From Antilocapra americana (taxonomy: Eukaryota; Chordata; Mammalia; Artiodactyla; Antilocapridae): 64,000 bases of DNA. A model generated the notes under the pieces. It was not told the DNA's origin, searched no databases, and saw nothing but the letters and a program-made list of their open reading frames with translations. Every line of letters starts with the position of its first letter. Position 1 is the stretch's first letter. Of this stretch, positions 33,881 to 47,812 are shown in pieces. A program made the translations under genes and the position numbers. The DNA is taken from the NCBI GenBank assembly GCA_007570785.1, contig ML664161.1, positions 43,251,643-43,315,642 on the forward strand, written 5' to 3'.

Positions 33881-36584
33881 CCTCTCCCTTCTCCGCTAGT
33901 TGTGTGTATCTGTGTGTGAGAGAGTGTGTGTGCACAGGCATGTGTGTGTGCAATTTTTATCTTTGTTTCTGTTCTGTTGATCTGATGCTTTCTTTAAGGA
34001 CAAAGCTTTAATTATTTCAGTATACTGGTTTAATCATTTGCCAAAAAGAAACCTCCTTCTAGGCGTTTTGGGGGGTCCATTTTTAGACATGTCCATTAAC
34101 ACATGAGGCTAGAGATCGGAAATGCTTGCTGGTCCTGGTCGGTGTTTAGCCCACTCCCTCACCTTAATTTCACCCTCCCCCTCATCAGCATGCACAATAG
34201 TATAAGTTAGGAAACACCTGTGCTGAGTTGAGAGGGAAATTAAAGTAGAAGCAACTTCTTCAAATCTGCACTCTAGTTTCACTTTAATAAACTTTTTTTT
34301 TAAATCGTTGTTTTTTTTTTTTTTTTTGGCACCCTCTGCTGAGCTTGAAAGTGTCAGAAATACTGAACGATATGTCTATGGAGCTTTTCTGAGGCCAGAT
34401 GAGCACCCCTGGAAAGTAGAGCAGGGGCTGAAAGTCATTCAGAGACTTACATGAGAAATTTAAATAAGATCTAGGAGATCTGTTGGGCCATGCAAGGTTT
34501 GGTGATAGATGATAAAATGGAATACTTAGGGACACTCAGGAGGAGAAGGAGGAAAAATTCCCAGCCAGGGCAAACAGGCATTCCTGCTGCAGTAATTAGG
34601 ACTTTAAAACCCGTATTTGATCCAATTTTTATTTTGTGTAACTCAGAATTTAATAGATATGTGATTGCCTTCTTCTCCACGCCTGCTATGAAAAACAGAG
34701 GAAATATACTGACATTATTCCTGAGTTTCTCCTGTATTTTTGATATATTTCTTTTTCAGTTTTCAGGAGTTCAGATTTTAGTTAGTAAAAGTAAAACATA
34801 ACTTCTCTAGATATGCAAGAGTTGTCTGTGCATTATTCTCATCAATGCACAACTTATGTATACATAATATATCCTGTTTGCATCAAGATTTTTTTTTTGT
34901 ATAGTAACAAACACGACTGCCTTGAAGGTACAGATGACCATTAAATTCTTTAAACTGATAGTTTTTAGTTCCTTGGTACTCTTTCCAAAATTATTTTTTT
35001 TAATAGATCTCCAATTTCTACTGCCTTATCTTAGCCCAAGGTGGATTTTGTTGAAACTTCGAGCAAATTTTATTCCACCTCTTTAAGAGTACCCAAAAGG
35101 GAAGAGAGAACTATTTTTCGTTCAACAAAAAATTTTAGAAGCCCTTTTTTTCCCCAGCGGAAAACTCCAAAACAGCTTTGTCTCAGAACGTTAAACTTGG
35201 CATGGATCAGAAATGTGAGTTTTGCTTTGTTTGAGGAAATTTGTTTTTGAAACAACAATGTTATAAATATTTTTAAATTGTCTGCTGAGCATGCGCTGTA
35301 TCTGACTTTATTCATAGTTTTAAACACACACCAAAGTGCAGTCTTCTGAATGGCCACAGGTAAGGCTGTTGATTTGTAAGATCTTTCTCAGAGCCACCTT
35401 CTGTGAGTCTACTCAGTTTTCCAGAAGAGAAAAGGGCAAGAGCTGAGTTTAGACCTGGATTCCTTTCTAAAAACCCTAGAGCAGAAGTAGAATTCCCCCT
35501 TTAAGGCGTGCACATTATACTTAGGGTAAGTACTATTCAACTTTCCTTTCTTATGGGAGTTGCCTGCCTTAACTTTTCAGCTTAATACTAGCAGAGTGAA
35601 ATAATAAAAAATTGAACTCAGTGAGGTATTTGACTGTAGTAGAAAATTTTTAAGAGCATCGATTGTGCATAAATTTGGGGATCCGAGAATTTGCCAGTGA
35701 GATGATAGCAGCTCTGTGCTTACAGAACAAGGATGTGCTAGTCTGAACATGTCTGATCTCATCTGGAATCGAAAGCTAAATCTAAATCTAGGTGGGCCTG
35801 TAATAATACCAGAAAAAGAACACATGTATCTTTTGTGCAACCTTTTTTTTTTTAAGCAAGGCTTCCAAAGGGAGTGACAGAGAGTAGGTTCTCCTCTTGC
35901 TAAATCAGTAGTCATACTTTTCTCCAGGAAATATATATTTCCAGTTGTTTTGTGTTGTTTTGTTTCATTTTCTTGTTGTCATCCCTGTAGAAGTATATTC
36001 TTTCCTGTTGGTGATTGTTAACACTTTCCATTTTTCAGAATGCTTTATCTCCATTAACTCCGTTTGATGTTTCCTCACTTGCTTACCTTTTTCAAGTCTG
36101 CGATGACCCTCTCAGGCTTTGCAATTTTTATTGATTCTTGTCAGAATTTATTTATTCATTAGCTGTTTGTTATAGTTATGGTGGAGATAATCTCATTTTT
36201 CAGGCCTTTATAACTATCCAAATAAATTTCATTTTGAGGTAAAATTTCTCATAGTTTTTCTTGACTCAGAACTGAACCTTTCTTGTGTCTTGCAGAGGCT
36301 TGAAGAAAAGCCAATTAGCCGTTTTCTGAGAACTAAATATTCTAAGAAATGCAAATGAAATATTTTATAAAATACATATTGTGCATCTATGCAGTACTTT
36401 TCTTTTTTTTTTCTTTCCATGATTTAAAACAGAACTTGAAAATTAAATATATTTTTAAAAAGAAAAAGAAAAACCTGCCAGGTTAATTTGATACTTTAAA
36501 TGCCCAATTTAAAATAATTCAAAGTTTTCATTTTATGTAACATAGCATCTTTCAATGTCAGTCAGTAATACTTTGTGCAAATAT

Positions 36585-36588
<4 letters not shown>

Positions 36589-36615
<27 letters not shown>
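36589..36615. repeat. (AC)n microsatellite
   Basis: Perfect AC dinucleotide run, 13 units. Confidence 0.95.
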
Positions 36616-38689
36616 GCTTCACTTTACATTTATATTAATTCTATTTTTGCATAAAAGAGATTAACATTCATCCAAACTTTTATTAATTTATTACATTTTA
36701 GTATTTTTCTGTAATTTAAAAATCCAATTAACTGTTGCCTCCCTCTGGTTGTTTAATATGTGTATATACTTATTACTGTCTTTTTGTATTCTGATAATTT
36801 AGCTTAACTTATAAAGTATTTTCGTGTCTTACATACCCTTGAATCTTATGCATCTATGTTAACATTCAGGTTTATTCAGATACGATTTGCTTTGTTCCGT
36901 ATTAAAAAGTTTTTTCATTTTTACTTTCTCAATCTAGCAAGACTATGGCTATTTTTTCTTATATATGATTTCTATATGTCTTCAGTATTCTGAAAAAGGA
37001 ACTTTGTAACCTCATGATACCCTGGAAAGCTTTCAAACAAGTAGAAGTAATTTTTACCTTGCTACTCCCCACTCTGTTTGCTCTCACTGTACCACCCCTC
37101 GCCACCAGCAACCCTGAAAAAACAACAATAATAAACACAATATGATAACTTTTCTGATCATAGAATCAGGAAATACCAAAGAAAATTGTGGCATATGTAG
37201 GAAAATGCCAAGCGCTTCCCCAGTCAGATCAGCTGTTTTTGTACTTTTTTTTTTCTCTCCTGAATTTTGTTTGTGACTTTTTTGGCTTGCTAAAGCATAT
37301 CCCCATAATCTTACGAAGCCACAGCAAATTCCCAATGCCACAACAACACTGTGCAACTGAGGAGAGCCCAGAAGAGCTGATCCTGGGTGGCTGCAGACTT
37401 CCCCAGCGATGATGCAAGGCAAAAGGAATAAGTAGGCTCCTCTTCTCTTTGCTTCTTACCTGGGCTGCCAATGGGTCAGGTAGAGTGAATTTTTTCTATT
37501 GCTTTCCTGTCAGCTATCTGGGGCTTTTCTTTCTATTCCCAATGGTTTTCTACCTTTTCTCAGGTATGATTTATACAGCAGAGCATCCCATTTTTCTTTT
37601 ATGTTAAAACATGGAAAGCTTTGGAGATCGGGAAAGGCGAAGGAAAGAGGCTCAGGGTAACTGGAAAGTATTCAAAATGGCATCAGACTCAAAGCTGTTT
37701 GGGCAGTCTGTAACTTTTCAGTTCTCCCCAGAGTCTTTAAGAGGTTGAAAGTAGTGAATGGGATAACTATAGGGTACAAACTATGATCTAACTGATTCAG
37801 TAGATGGAGCTCTTCCCCCTAAGTCTGTATTTAAATTAACGTCCCACTCTGCTGTGTGGGGCTCTCTGTTTCAAGGTGTGTCATGCTACACGGAAAATCA
37901 AGAGCTTAGATTGCTAGAGAAGAGATTTCGTGACTCTTCAAAAGAGAGGAAGCATTTCGCTGCGAAACACGAAACAGCACAGGGGAGAAGTAAGGATGGG
38001 GTGGGAAATGAAGGTTATATATCTAAATTTCTCCCTATGTTTGTTGATGTTCTTAAGTGTGAAGTTAAATCATAACAGTTTCTATAAAAGTGATTATTTC
38101 TGTAAATGTAGAAAGATGTATTGTAACATATATATTTGGACTGTGTTGGTTGCAAATCTTCCAGGCTATATAAACTGTGCAGATCTCCTCTCATTTGATT
38201 CCGCAAAGGAATCTTAATACTGTAATGCAGTTGTTTCATCCAATTAGTCTAGGGAACCTGGCTGAAATGTGACAAATTCTGAATCGTGACAGTGCAGAGG
38301 AGGGCAAAGCAGCGGTGTCAGGAAGGTTCCTTTATGGAAGCCAAAATATTTTCAGCGATAACTGAAAATAGATCTTCAGTATATCTGCTTAAATATGGAA
38401 AGAACTACTTGTTTATTTATGTTTAAATTAATTGAGATGAATAATGGTGTAAAATTTGCATCAGTGTTATATTATTCTCAGTAACAATAGGACAAGTTTG
38501 ATTATGTCCTTCCCTGGTACCAGAAAGGAAGATATATGTATTCTGTATATAGTAAATGATCTTTCTTAGTGGAATGTCTTCTCCCAGATTGGAGATATTA
38601 CTGAATATCTCTTGTAAATCTTGATAAGATCATTTGGCTAAAGTAGAACTGGGCTTGGCTTTAGTACCAAAAGAAATAGCATTTTTAAG

Positions 38690-38865
38690 GGACTTGGATT
38701 TCCTTTGCATACCACGTGTCTGAGTCCGATACAGTCCAGGAAAATAGAGAGGATGAGACGAAATTATTCCTAAGCAGCCGCCGTAGGCCAAACACTGAAA
38801 CAGTGCCAACCTGGACCAATCAGGCCAGCTTCTCAGAAGATACATGCTTTTGTCAAACACTTACA
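38690..38865. promoter_or_regulatory. Possible regulatory element
   Basis: A patch with an E-box-like 'accacgtgtc', an interrupted palindrome cactg-aaa-cagtg at 38,793-38,805, two GCCAA cores (38,787 and 38,805 region) and an inverted CCAAT context 'ggaccaatcagg'. It has several CpGs in otherwise AT-rich DNA. Function is inferred from motif density alone. Confidence 0.25.
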
Positions 38866-41589
38866 TGAAGAGAAAGAGGGGGGAAGCCCTTGAAATTGCA
38901 TTCATATGAATGATTCTTCCCTAATTTCAATAAAGTCCACAGCAATAGATGCAATAATTTGATTACTTTTTTTTTCTTGTAAAGTAGAAAATGTTTTCTT
39001 GTCCAGCAAAGGATCTCTGAATGCTGTACTCTGACATCTTTTGAATAAAACTATCCTTTTGAATTTAAGCAAGTGAAAAACTTCTCACAGAGAGCAAAGA
39101 GTAAAATTGATGGAAACTCAAAATCAATTCCAAACCCATTTCTGGCATGATGAGAATAACATTTGTGCTGTGTTTAAAGCAGTTTAAAACAAGAAAATGA
39201 TAAAATGATCAATATACTTAAAGCCAAAAATAACCAGGAGAAAACGATCTGTAATCCATTCCTAGACCTAAAACTCTACACTTTTGTTTTAATATGAAAA
39301 TAAACAAATATATCTCTTATAAGGTGGCATTTGTAAGCCTTATAATATAAAGAAATGATGAGATGCCAAGCTTTCAACTCGACTTAAGCTATGTTTTCAG
39401 AGTTTAGCCAAAACATTTTTCTAGACTTAAACTATTGTAGATTTATTTATTTGTATATACCCTGACCGTAGAAAAAGCAAAAGTTGAGGAATATATAGAA
39501 CGTCACAGTGGACTGCATTGCCACTTCATAGTCTATGTATATTCTTTATCTTGAAAAAAAGTGAGGTTAAAGCTACAGCAAAAATTATTTTAGGCTGTAT
39601 CTGAGAGTCAGTGAATTAGTCACTGTGGAACAGACTGAATTTTCTTCAAAAATACCTTGACTCCTAACTAATTTGTTAAATTCAACACACACTTAAATAT
39701 AAATCATGTATATTTTATCCTTATTGCTTTACTATATTAGAAGACTAATTTGACATCAATATATTTTGAACCTATGGATTCCAGGTCAGTGAAATGCCAC
39801 TTTCCAAGTTTCCGAAAACCTCTCTAGACTTAAGGTTTTGCCCCAAAGAATGATTTTCTACCAGTCTTTCCAGAGTCATTTGGCTGGCTAGTTATTTATT
39901 GATCAAATAAAATGAAATTATCCTTCTGGATGAAGAAATCCTGGCTGAAAAATTAAAATGACAACAAATCACATAAACACATTTAACTCCATTGACCTAA
40001 GATGCAGTAGGAATGATGATAATTCTAATGAGCACTGTGACGAATGTAACTACAAAGAAGCATGCTTGATTACATCAGGAAGAGTGACCTCAGTGGCCAA
40101 GGTCAGAAGGGTGAGATACAGAAGCCATGACAGAGTGGTGGAGGCTAATGATGAAAGTTATTGGAGATGCTTAAAGCTTATAGCAGGCTGTGGAATTAAC
40201 AGATACCAAAAAAAAAAAGAGTTAATTTTAAAAGTAGATAGAAAGGCAATACTTTCTCCTTCTAGAATCAGAATTTGCTTTTGCAGAGAATTTTAACAAC
40301 CTCCTAAGCTTTGGCTGTGGCTGTCCAGTGTGATAATAGTTGTAAAGAGCTGTTATGTACATTTGCTTAAAGATTCATGTAAGTGTAATTGTTATAGCAA
40401 CTTATGCTATTGTTTGAAATTGAAAAGCTCTGCTTTAAGTGTCGACAAAGCAAGTGTCAGCATCATAGAATCATAATCGTGGCATCTTAGAGCTTGAAGG
40501 AGCCTTAGATATCTCAATAAGGATGAGTAGATTAGCAAACTCTCCAGAAAGGAATACTGAATATCTGGTGCAAGACCATGCAGAATTTTTTAAAATATGT
40601 ATTTCATATACTACGACTTACATTTGGAAAACACTATTTAAAATAAATGCTTAAAAAACAGAGAAACTGAAGCTCCACAAATCCATCTTGACTAGTGGTG
40701 CTATGCTATACATTGGATTCTGTAGACCAGTGGTTCTAGACAGAGAAGAATGGCAAATTTTTAGAAAAGCAGAAGATTTTATTTTCACCAGAGGGGCAGG
40801 GTGTTCAACAGGAGAAATGCTATTTGAGCTTTTACCATGCTAATAAGAAAATGTAAACAGAGAAATGATAAAACTTTCTCAAGATGAGGAAGGCAAATTG
40901 TACTACAATTCAAGTTTTCTAGCTACTACTCTATACCATAAGCCTGACCCCTAAAACAAATTTCTAAAAAAATAAAAATTCCAGAAGTAATTGAAGAAGA
41001 AAGCAGAGTGACCAAGACTTTAGGGTTCCTGTTTTGATACCAAGAGTCCTACTATATATGGGGCAAGGGTCAAATATTTGTGATAAGGATACAGCATTCT
41101 GGGAAATGAAAGAAATTGCACACACCCTGGGACTCCCTGGACCTTCTGCTCCTAACATTGCTCCCCCTACATGATCCTCATATCCCCTCCAGGGTAAGCT
41201 TGTATCTCGTTTCTCTTCTTCCCTCTATTCCCACCAAAGGAAAAAAAAAGAAAGAAAGAAAAAAATTTTTGAGAAATTGTAGTCAGAAAATACTTTAGAA
41301 AGAAGTCCTTCTTTTGAGAAATCTTCCTATAGAGATCAATGTATCTTACCATCATCAATGTAAGTTACCAACGTAGCTTATCGAAACATGAGTTCTAATC
41401 AGAGAGTGCTGTGTTAACTAGGCTACTCCTTGTCTCCTCAGCACACACTGCATTCCCACACCCCTGTTCGTTTTCCCCTGGTGGCCCCAAGCAGAAACAA
41501 TTCTGCCTTCATTACTTTTACAATACTCTGTCCTTTAATGGCTTTTGTCATGTCTTATAGATTAGCCATTTGTGTGTGTATTTATAATG

Positions 41590-41785
41590 TAAGAAACGGG
41601 TCTGTGTAATTTGGGGTAATGCCCTTAATTTCACTGGCCTCAGTTTCCACATCTGTGAAGGCTGTGAACAGTACTAACTACCTTGCTGGGAAATTGTAAG
41701 AATTCCTGAAATGGAGTATAGAGAAGGCTTAGCACTATGACTAGAGAGTAGTCATCGCTCAATATCATTGTCGTTTTTACTACCC
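41590..41785 (+). mobile_element. MIR SINE
   Basis: 'tttcactggcctcagtttcc', 'acatctgtgaaggctgtgaa', 'gggaaattgtaagaattcct' and 'agaaggcttagcactatgac' follow the MIR core and tail in sense direction. Confidence 0.6.
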
Positions 41786-43639
41786 TTTCCCTTCAAGCAA
41801 CAAACACAATGACTTTAACATAACAGGAACTGAATAAAAATGTACCAGATCTTTTTGTACAAGTCCATAGGTCCCATTACTTCCTTACAAAAATCTTTCC
41901 ATTCTTTTCCTGAAAGTTTAGAATAGTCAGCCCTGGCTGACCTGTAGATACCATAAGAGACAGCAGTATTGCTCACTCTAAACTGTCAGTTCTGCCTTCC
42001 CTTTCAGGTTCCCCACAGACCCCCCAACCATGCAGGACTGCTCTTTGAAGCATCGCCAGAAGTGTCAGCTTATAGTTCTGGTTCATGTGATTAATGAGCT
42101 GGTTTTACCTCTGTCTGCAGCCTGAACTAGAAACTTTCAGTTTGGAGAGCAGGTCAAGATATCGAATTTAATTTTAGTTGCATCTGTTATAAGCCAATTG
42201 TGTATTCATTACATTTATAGATTCCCTCTCCAGCCATATATTTTCATGGCTGTTGAGAGCACCTGAATTTGTGTTGAATGTCCTTAGATTTTACTTTGGG
42301 GACCAGAAAATGATACAGTGAGGCATTTTTGATAGCTAGCTGTCATCTTTGGCATTTTTCTCTTTTAGTGTCTAATTTGGTATGTTTGAAGAAGGGGACA
42401 AGTATAGAATTTTTTGTCTTACGTTGAATATGGTCTGATAATTCTGTATCAATGAAATCTAGGGTCAATGCGGTTCATATTCACATTTCTGTTTTCTGGG
42501 CATACAACTCCATTCTATGGAAATGAGAGACTTCTAAAAACTGGAAATGAAAAATAACTTGGGTCATGTCAGGGTAGAGATATAACATTAAATGTGTAGG
42601 ATCAGCTGTAGGCAGGATTGCCTACAAGGTGGACTCAGAATGTGTATGGACCTGACTGGTTCTTTGGGGTTATAGTGAATAGTGAGAAAATTTAAAGGGG
42701 CAGGTCACATGGCCATAGTCAAGGAGATCCTGACAGCAGGGTGTGTTCAAATCAGGAAGAATGCTGCCTCTTTATCAGCCAGAAGTTCCATTTATTTGAG
42801 AGCAAGTTGGTATTTGTGAGGGGAACAAGGTCACATTTAGTAGAACTGGTAATTCAATAAAGGGTTCTGACTTTGCTGGAGTAATAGTGTTGGCATCAAG
42901 AGAAGAAAGTTTTGCAGATTTCTCTGTGTGCACTTGCTGTTACTGGTGTTCCTGGTGGGTGGCTGAATCATCCTGATGGCATTCAACAGGAACCAGCTGC
43001 TGAGAATATTAAAATGCAAGCATTTATTCCTCTAGAGAGACAGTAGCATCTGCAAAGTTTTCCTATCTTGATAGTACAGATAATCCCAGGGAGCATTCTC
43101 TAGTAGTTTTAACTCTCTATTCATTTATACATTTTCATTTTATCATTATCGTCACTATCTCAAATTCCAACAGGAGAGAAGAATGCCTGAATCCACACCA
43201 GGTTGTACAGACAGATAGGAAGCACTTGGCCAAGGACGTGGGATTGCCTTTTGGGCTTCACCTTGAATTTTGATTCTCAAGAGAAGAAATTAGCATTCTT
43301 CCCCTTTGGCTCATCTTCACAGCAAAGGGCTACCATACTCTTAGTCTTCAGAGCTCCACCAGCAAGAAGGGAAGGTCTTGGACTTCCCCACCCTCAATAC
43401 AGACTTCATTGGAGCTTTCCTTTTTACTTGTTAAACTTGTGAATTTGTTCCTCTCTTCATGTGATTTGTTGTTGTCTTGTTTCGTTGAGCTAGCAACAAC
43501 AGTCAGGGGAAAGGGCAGTACAGAAAGAAAGTTTGGACTCGGTAATCTACAAGGTCTTTTCCATCTCTAATATTTATGAATAATGTATTGAACTGATTGT
43601 AAAAATGTTGAATATGTTCATTATGACTTATATTCACCA

Positions 43640-43800
43640 GTGTGTTGCCTAGAATATAAAAGAGCAGAGCAGTTGCAGCATAACTAGTTCCTTTCAATAA
43701 ACGTGCTGGTACGACAGAGCTCTGTCGCCTTCCCTATTCCACTGTGTGTGGTCCCCAGACGCCAGCTCTACACGACTGAGTGGCAACTGCAGACTGGATA
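43640..43800 (+). mobile_element. Possible old LTR fragment (R/U5-like)
   Basis: Within 160 bases there is a TATA-box-like 'aatataaaagagcag', then 'ttcaataaacgtgctgg' with an AATAAA hexamer, then a palindrome and 'gtgtgtggtccccagacgcc'. This order (TATA, polyadenylation hexamer, U5-like sequence) is that of retroviral LTRs. No family is recognised and no ends or coding sequence are seen. Confidence 0.3.
43712..43727. repeat. Perfect 16-bp palindrome
   Basis: cgacagagctctgtcg is identical to its reverse complement. Confidence 0.9.
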
Positions 43801-45300
43801 CAGGATGGGATGACAGCCAGCCCAGGTTCTGTAGGGAACCGGGATGTTCCTTGTGGAGTCTGGGTCCTAAACAGCAGCTTGCTTGAAGGTCTTGACTGAG
43901 CAGTCTCCATTAAGAGAAATCACTGAAGCCAGTTTCACATCACAGAAGCGACTCAGGTGCTGTTATATTGCTGGACTTGCAGTTCTTATCATCAGAAAAG
44001 AAATATCATTTTGTCCCTTCATTAAAAAAACAATTAGTATGGGTAACGAATTTCTTGGCAATGTTGCATTCTCGTATAAAGGACTAAGAGTGGTAGATAT
44101 TTCAGAACTAAGTAACTCATCACACTTACCTTCAAATTTTATTTTATATCGTTCTCTATTAGTTTTCTTTCACAGTTGTGTTTTGTTTAGGACTTATTAA
44201 AACCAAATTGTATTTCCCAAGTATTTGTGAGATAACATTGTGAAACATTAACCAGAAGCATGAAAAGAAGCAAGAAGTTGAGGATATTTTTTATTCACAT
44301 AAATAGCAAAAAAGATAATAAACAATTAAAGTGATAGCAAAACGGTCTTTCCTTGGCCAAATAACAGTCAGGCCAATATTTTAAATCAAATATAGCACTG
44401 TGAGCATCATGCAAATATGTACCAAAATAGAGAAGGACTATCTGAGGTCAAGAACTTAGAGGATGTAGCCCTAGTATAGAACAGAGGACAGCTCCAAGAT
44501 GCAGCACTTCACAGAAAGGTGCAGCAGAAAGGTTTGGCCCATGTCTGAAGTCCCAGGAGGACAGCAGAGAATTGACAAGTGTGTTCTGTCTCAGAGAAGC
44601 CTTTGCTTCTTTTTAAGTCAACTCAGAACCAGTACACTTGCTCTTATGATGGTGAGTCCAAGACCTCACTTGTACCCATATCAACTGTTACCGTAACATT
44701 AACTCAAAACCCCTGTTTCAGCATTATTTATCATTGTTACCTTTCAGAGATGATTTTTTTTTCTTATGCTTTCTGAAGAGCTAAAATCCATCTGAATTCA
44801 TGAAGAGCAAGCATAAACTTAGAGCAGCCACGTTTACCAATAGTTTATAATGATCTCAGAAGGGAGGAAGAGAGAGAGAGAAAGAAAGTACCAATGGAAA
44901 AGAAAGAAGTGTAAGATCTTTTTTCAGAAAAGTTGCTTTGCCAAACATTTAGATCAAGTTGCTCAAAAACAATAATGGCTACCCAATTCCAGAGTGGTAT
45001 AACCTGAGGACAGATGTGACAGGTTTTTTTTTTTTTCATCTCCACCCTTCCTTATAGGACAAATCACTTAACCTGTCTATGCAATAGTGTATTTGTCAAA
45101 TAAATAGAAAACCATCTATCCTCATCTCCTTCACCAGCGGTATTGCTAAGGCTGATTGTGCACACATATATAAATGTATATGTTATAGCTATCTATTTCC
45201 AGCAGGGGAGAATGATTTCAAAGTAAATGAATCAGGATTTTATATATCCATCTGTGGTGAAGGTCAATCACTATATCTTTTAAGATCTCTTCTGCTAATT

Positions 45301-45502
45301 TCAGTGGTTCCATTGTGTCCGACTCTTTGTGACCCCATAGACTATAGCCCTCCAGGCTCCTCTGACCATGGAATTCTCCAGGCAAGAATACTGGAGCAGG
45401 TTGCCATTTCTTTCTCCAGGGAATCTCCCCAAACCAGAGGTCAAACTCAGGTCTCCTGCATTGCAGGCAGATTCTTTACCGACTGAGTCACAAGGGAAGC
45501 CC
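45301..45502 (-). mobile_element. Bov-tA SINE
   Basis: 'ttgtgtccgactctttgtga' to 'gagtcacaagggaagccct' is a complete reverse-oriented Bov-tA, including 'ctcctgcattgcaggcagat'. It marks the right end of the long interval without such insertions. Confidence 0.93.
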
Positions 45503-47812
45503 TACCAATTGTTAAAACACTTGAAAATGATGACCAAGCCTATATGACCTCTGTGGAATGGAAGACATTTTGAAAACTAAACATAACTAGACAGAGTAAA
45601 ATGCATTTCCATCTACTTATGGACCCTAGTGGCCTTACTCAAGGCAGTACAAACCTGTACCTGTTAAGCAAAACAAAAGATAAGTTTTGTCAATAGATAC
45701 CTTTTTTAGGAAGAGTCCTAAATCAAGGTCTAGTATCAAAGTATAATTCTGGCTGTAGACATGAACTAGTTCTCTATATTAGACACGTTTTTTAGAAAAT
45801 GGAACGGGGATATATAGTTAGGAGAGGGTCAGCATCAGCCCACACAAACATCCCAGGCATCTGCCCAGGCTCTTGGTCTGTCCCTGCGAGAATCAGGCTC
45901 AGTATATATAAAGCCCCTAAGACCATTGGGAAAGAGGCCACATTCATCTATTCGGTACTGCTGTTATTCTTTTGATGTTCATCTTGGCTATTTAATCTCT
46001 GCTTTCTATATACAGACCTCAGTGGAATGATAATGACGTGAGCAGGGCAGGTGAAGATAAATAAATGTGATTTTTTAGACATGACCATTACCCGCTAATA
46101 GCTTTTCTCTGGCCCATTCCAAGCATCCAGGAAAGAGAAACTTAGCTTCCACGGAGAGTGAAGTCATAGCTCCAACTTGGCATAATGAGACAGACAGACA
46201 GAAAGAGAGAGCAAGTACACAGTTAGTGAACCCAGCGAGTTTCTACTGGGCTAAGACCAGGTTCTCCTGTTTCCTCTATTTTTTCCAAACTGAAAAGACT
46301 TATTGTGGTAATTCACCTGTTTTCTGAGTCTCTATGCACATGCCCAAGACCTGCTCAAGGTAAGGCCAGAAAGAAATCTGGGATAGGACTTATATCCAGG
46401 AAACTCAACTTTTTTTTCATTGTTTTTGCTTGTTTTTCATTTTTCCAGGGAAATTTGTGTTTTTATGTCTCAATTCCCAGAAATTGATATCCTGGGCATC
46501 TTTAGGTTGTAACAGAAGTGGGGATTGGTGGCTGTAACAAATGGAGCAGAGGCCAGCACAGCTGCAATCTATCCAACATGTTGGCAGACTCCAGACCATT
46601 CTGATCCTCCCTGCAGAATTCAGTTGCATCCGTACCCTGAGAAGACAGGGTTGAGCTGAGAGTTTTGAGAGTGGTGGTGCATCTTTCTTAATTTAGGCCT
46701 TGGTGACAGTGGGACTAGAATGCCTTGGTGAAAACAATACAGCTAGAATTAAGACCACCTTCCTGTCTGTACAACCTGTGCACTCACACCGAGCCCTGCA
46801 CTCAGAAGGGCCCTCGGTGTGGTTTAATGTGCTGCTATTGTTGTCTTGAAATTCTTAATGATTTTTAATAAGGGATCCTGCATTTTCATGTTGCCTTGTG
46901 CCCCACAGATTATATAGCCAATCCTGCCTGGAATTTATCTTTTCCTAGCATGCCAACTGAAGGTATCAGTCACATATCCTCTTCTACTGAAAATGAACCT
47001 CTTTCTCAATTTCTCAGAAGCTAATTTCTGCACTCAGCTCTAAAGATTTCTATCTGTACATTATGGTTCAGAAGAACCCATCTCTTCTTCTTTCCTGCAA
47101 ACACCTCAAGGTGGTTATCATCCAGATGGTCTTTTGTTGTAATCAGAAATGTTGTAGTGGTCTCAGCCAAATATTATTTTTGCCTGAGATTGATACTTGG
47201 GAGAAATAGTTGTGGTAATGAAGTATTTGCCTGTCATTGAATAGTTAAAATAGACTTCAGCGATTCAGTGGAGATTTTAAACAGGGCATCTAGCATTCAG
47301 CCTTAATTTAGACTAGGAGTTTTCATCCATTGTGTGATCAAACACATCCATGTAAGCTAAAAACAATTTCATCTCCCAGCTCTAGCCTTGCCTTCAGGCT
47401 CTCTTAAGTTCCTACCGTGCCTGCAGCTGTGTATTCCACATCTTTCTCATGACCCTTTCAGCCTTCAGCTCCTATCAATCTTTCCTTCCTTCTTACCCCA
47501 AACTGGCATTAGGAGGAGGGAATTTCTCTCTTTAATCTACATACAACATCTAATGAGAATAATTCTGTTGAATTTTGTGCTTTCACATCCCTGCCACCAC
47601 CTTGAAGAGTGTGAATGACAGGGATGTAAGGTCATACCAGATCCCATAGAAGTGTCTGTAGTGAAGGTTGGTGGGGCTAGGTCTTAACCAGAAGAATTCA
47701 AAGCTCCTGACTCGCAGCCAGATATACCCTTGGTGCAGGACATCCTCAGTATTCCCAAAAGATATATTGTAGATGACTGGTTTGTAAACCAGTTTCTAAG
47801 CACCCATCATCT
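45503..47812. other. No supported gene
   Basis: No exon, RNA gene or repeat family recognised. Frames are 60-76 codons at most. Confidence 0.4.

Larger units (their letters stand above)
33881..41589. other. Long repeat-poor stretch, no supported exon
   Basis: About 7.7 kb without any ruminant-lineage transposon and with only weak hints of old repeats (for example about 40,466-40,530, 'cttagagcttgaaggagcct'). It holds TG-rich sequence at 33,897-33,950, a T-run near 34,309-34,328, a (CA)n at 36,589-36,615 and a possible regulatory patch at 38,690-38,860. The 112-codon + frame at 39,958-40,296 has no recognised features. Confidence 0.4.
41786..45300. other. No supported gene
   Basis: No exon or ruminant repeat recognised. 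Frames of up to 105 codons (43,883-44,200) have no domain features. A perfect 16-bp palindrome and LTR-like signals occur near 43.65-43.80 kb (listed separately). A purine-rich patch lies at about 44,860-44,890. Confidence 0.4.

Noticed and set aside
39958..40296. 112-codon + strand frame as a novel small protein
   Set aside because: No recognised domain, no splice or promoter context, and such lengths are expected by chance in 64 kb.
43690..43710. AATAAA hexamers (for example near 43,696 and 29,983) as gene ends
   Set aside because: The hexamer occurs by chance in AT-rich DNA and no upstream exon supports a transcript end.
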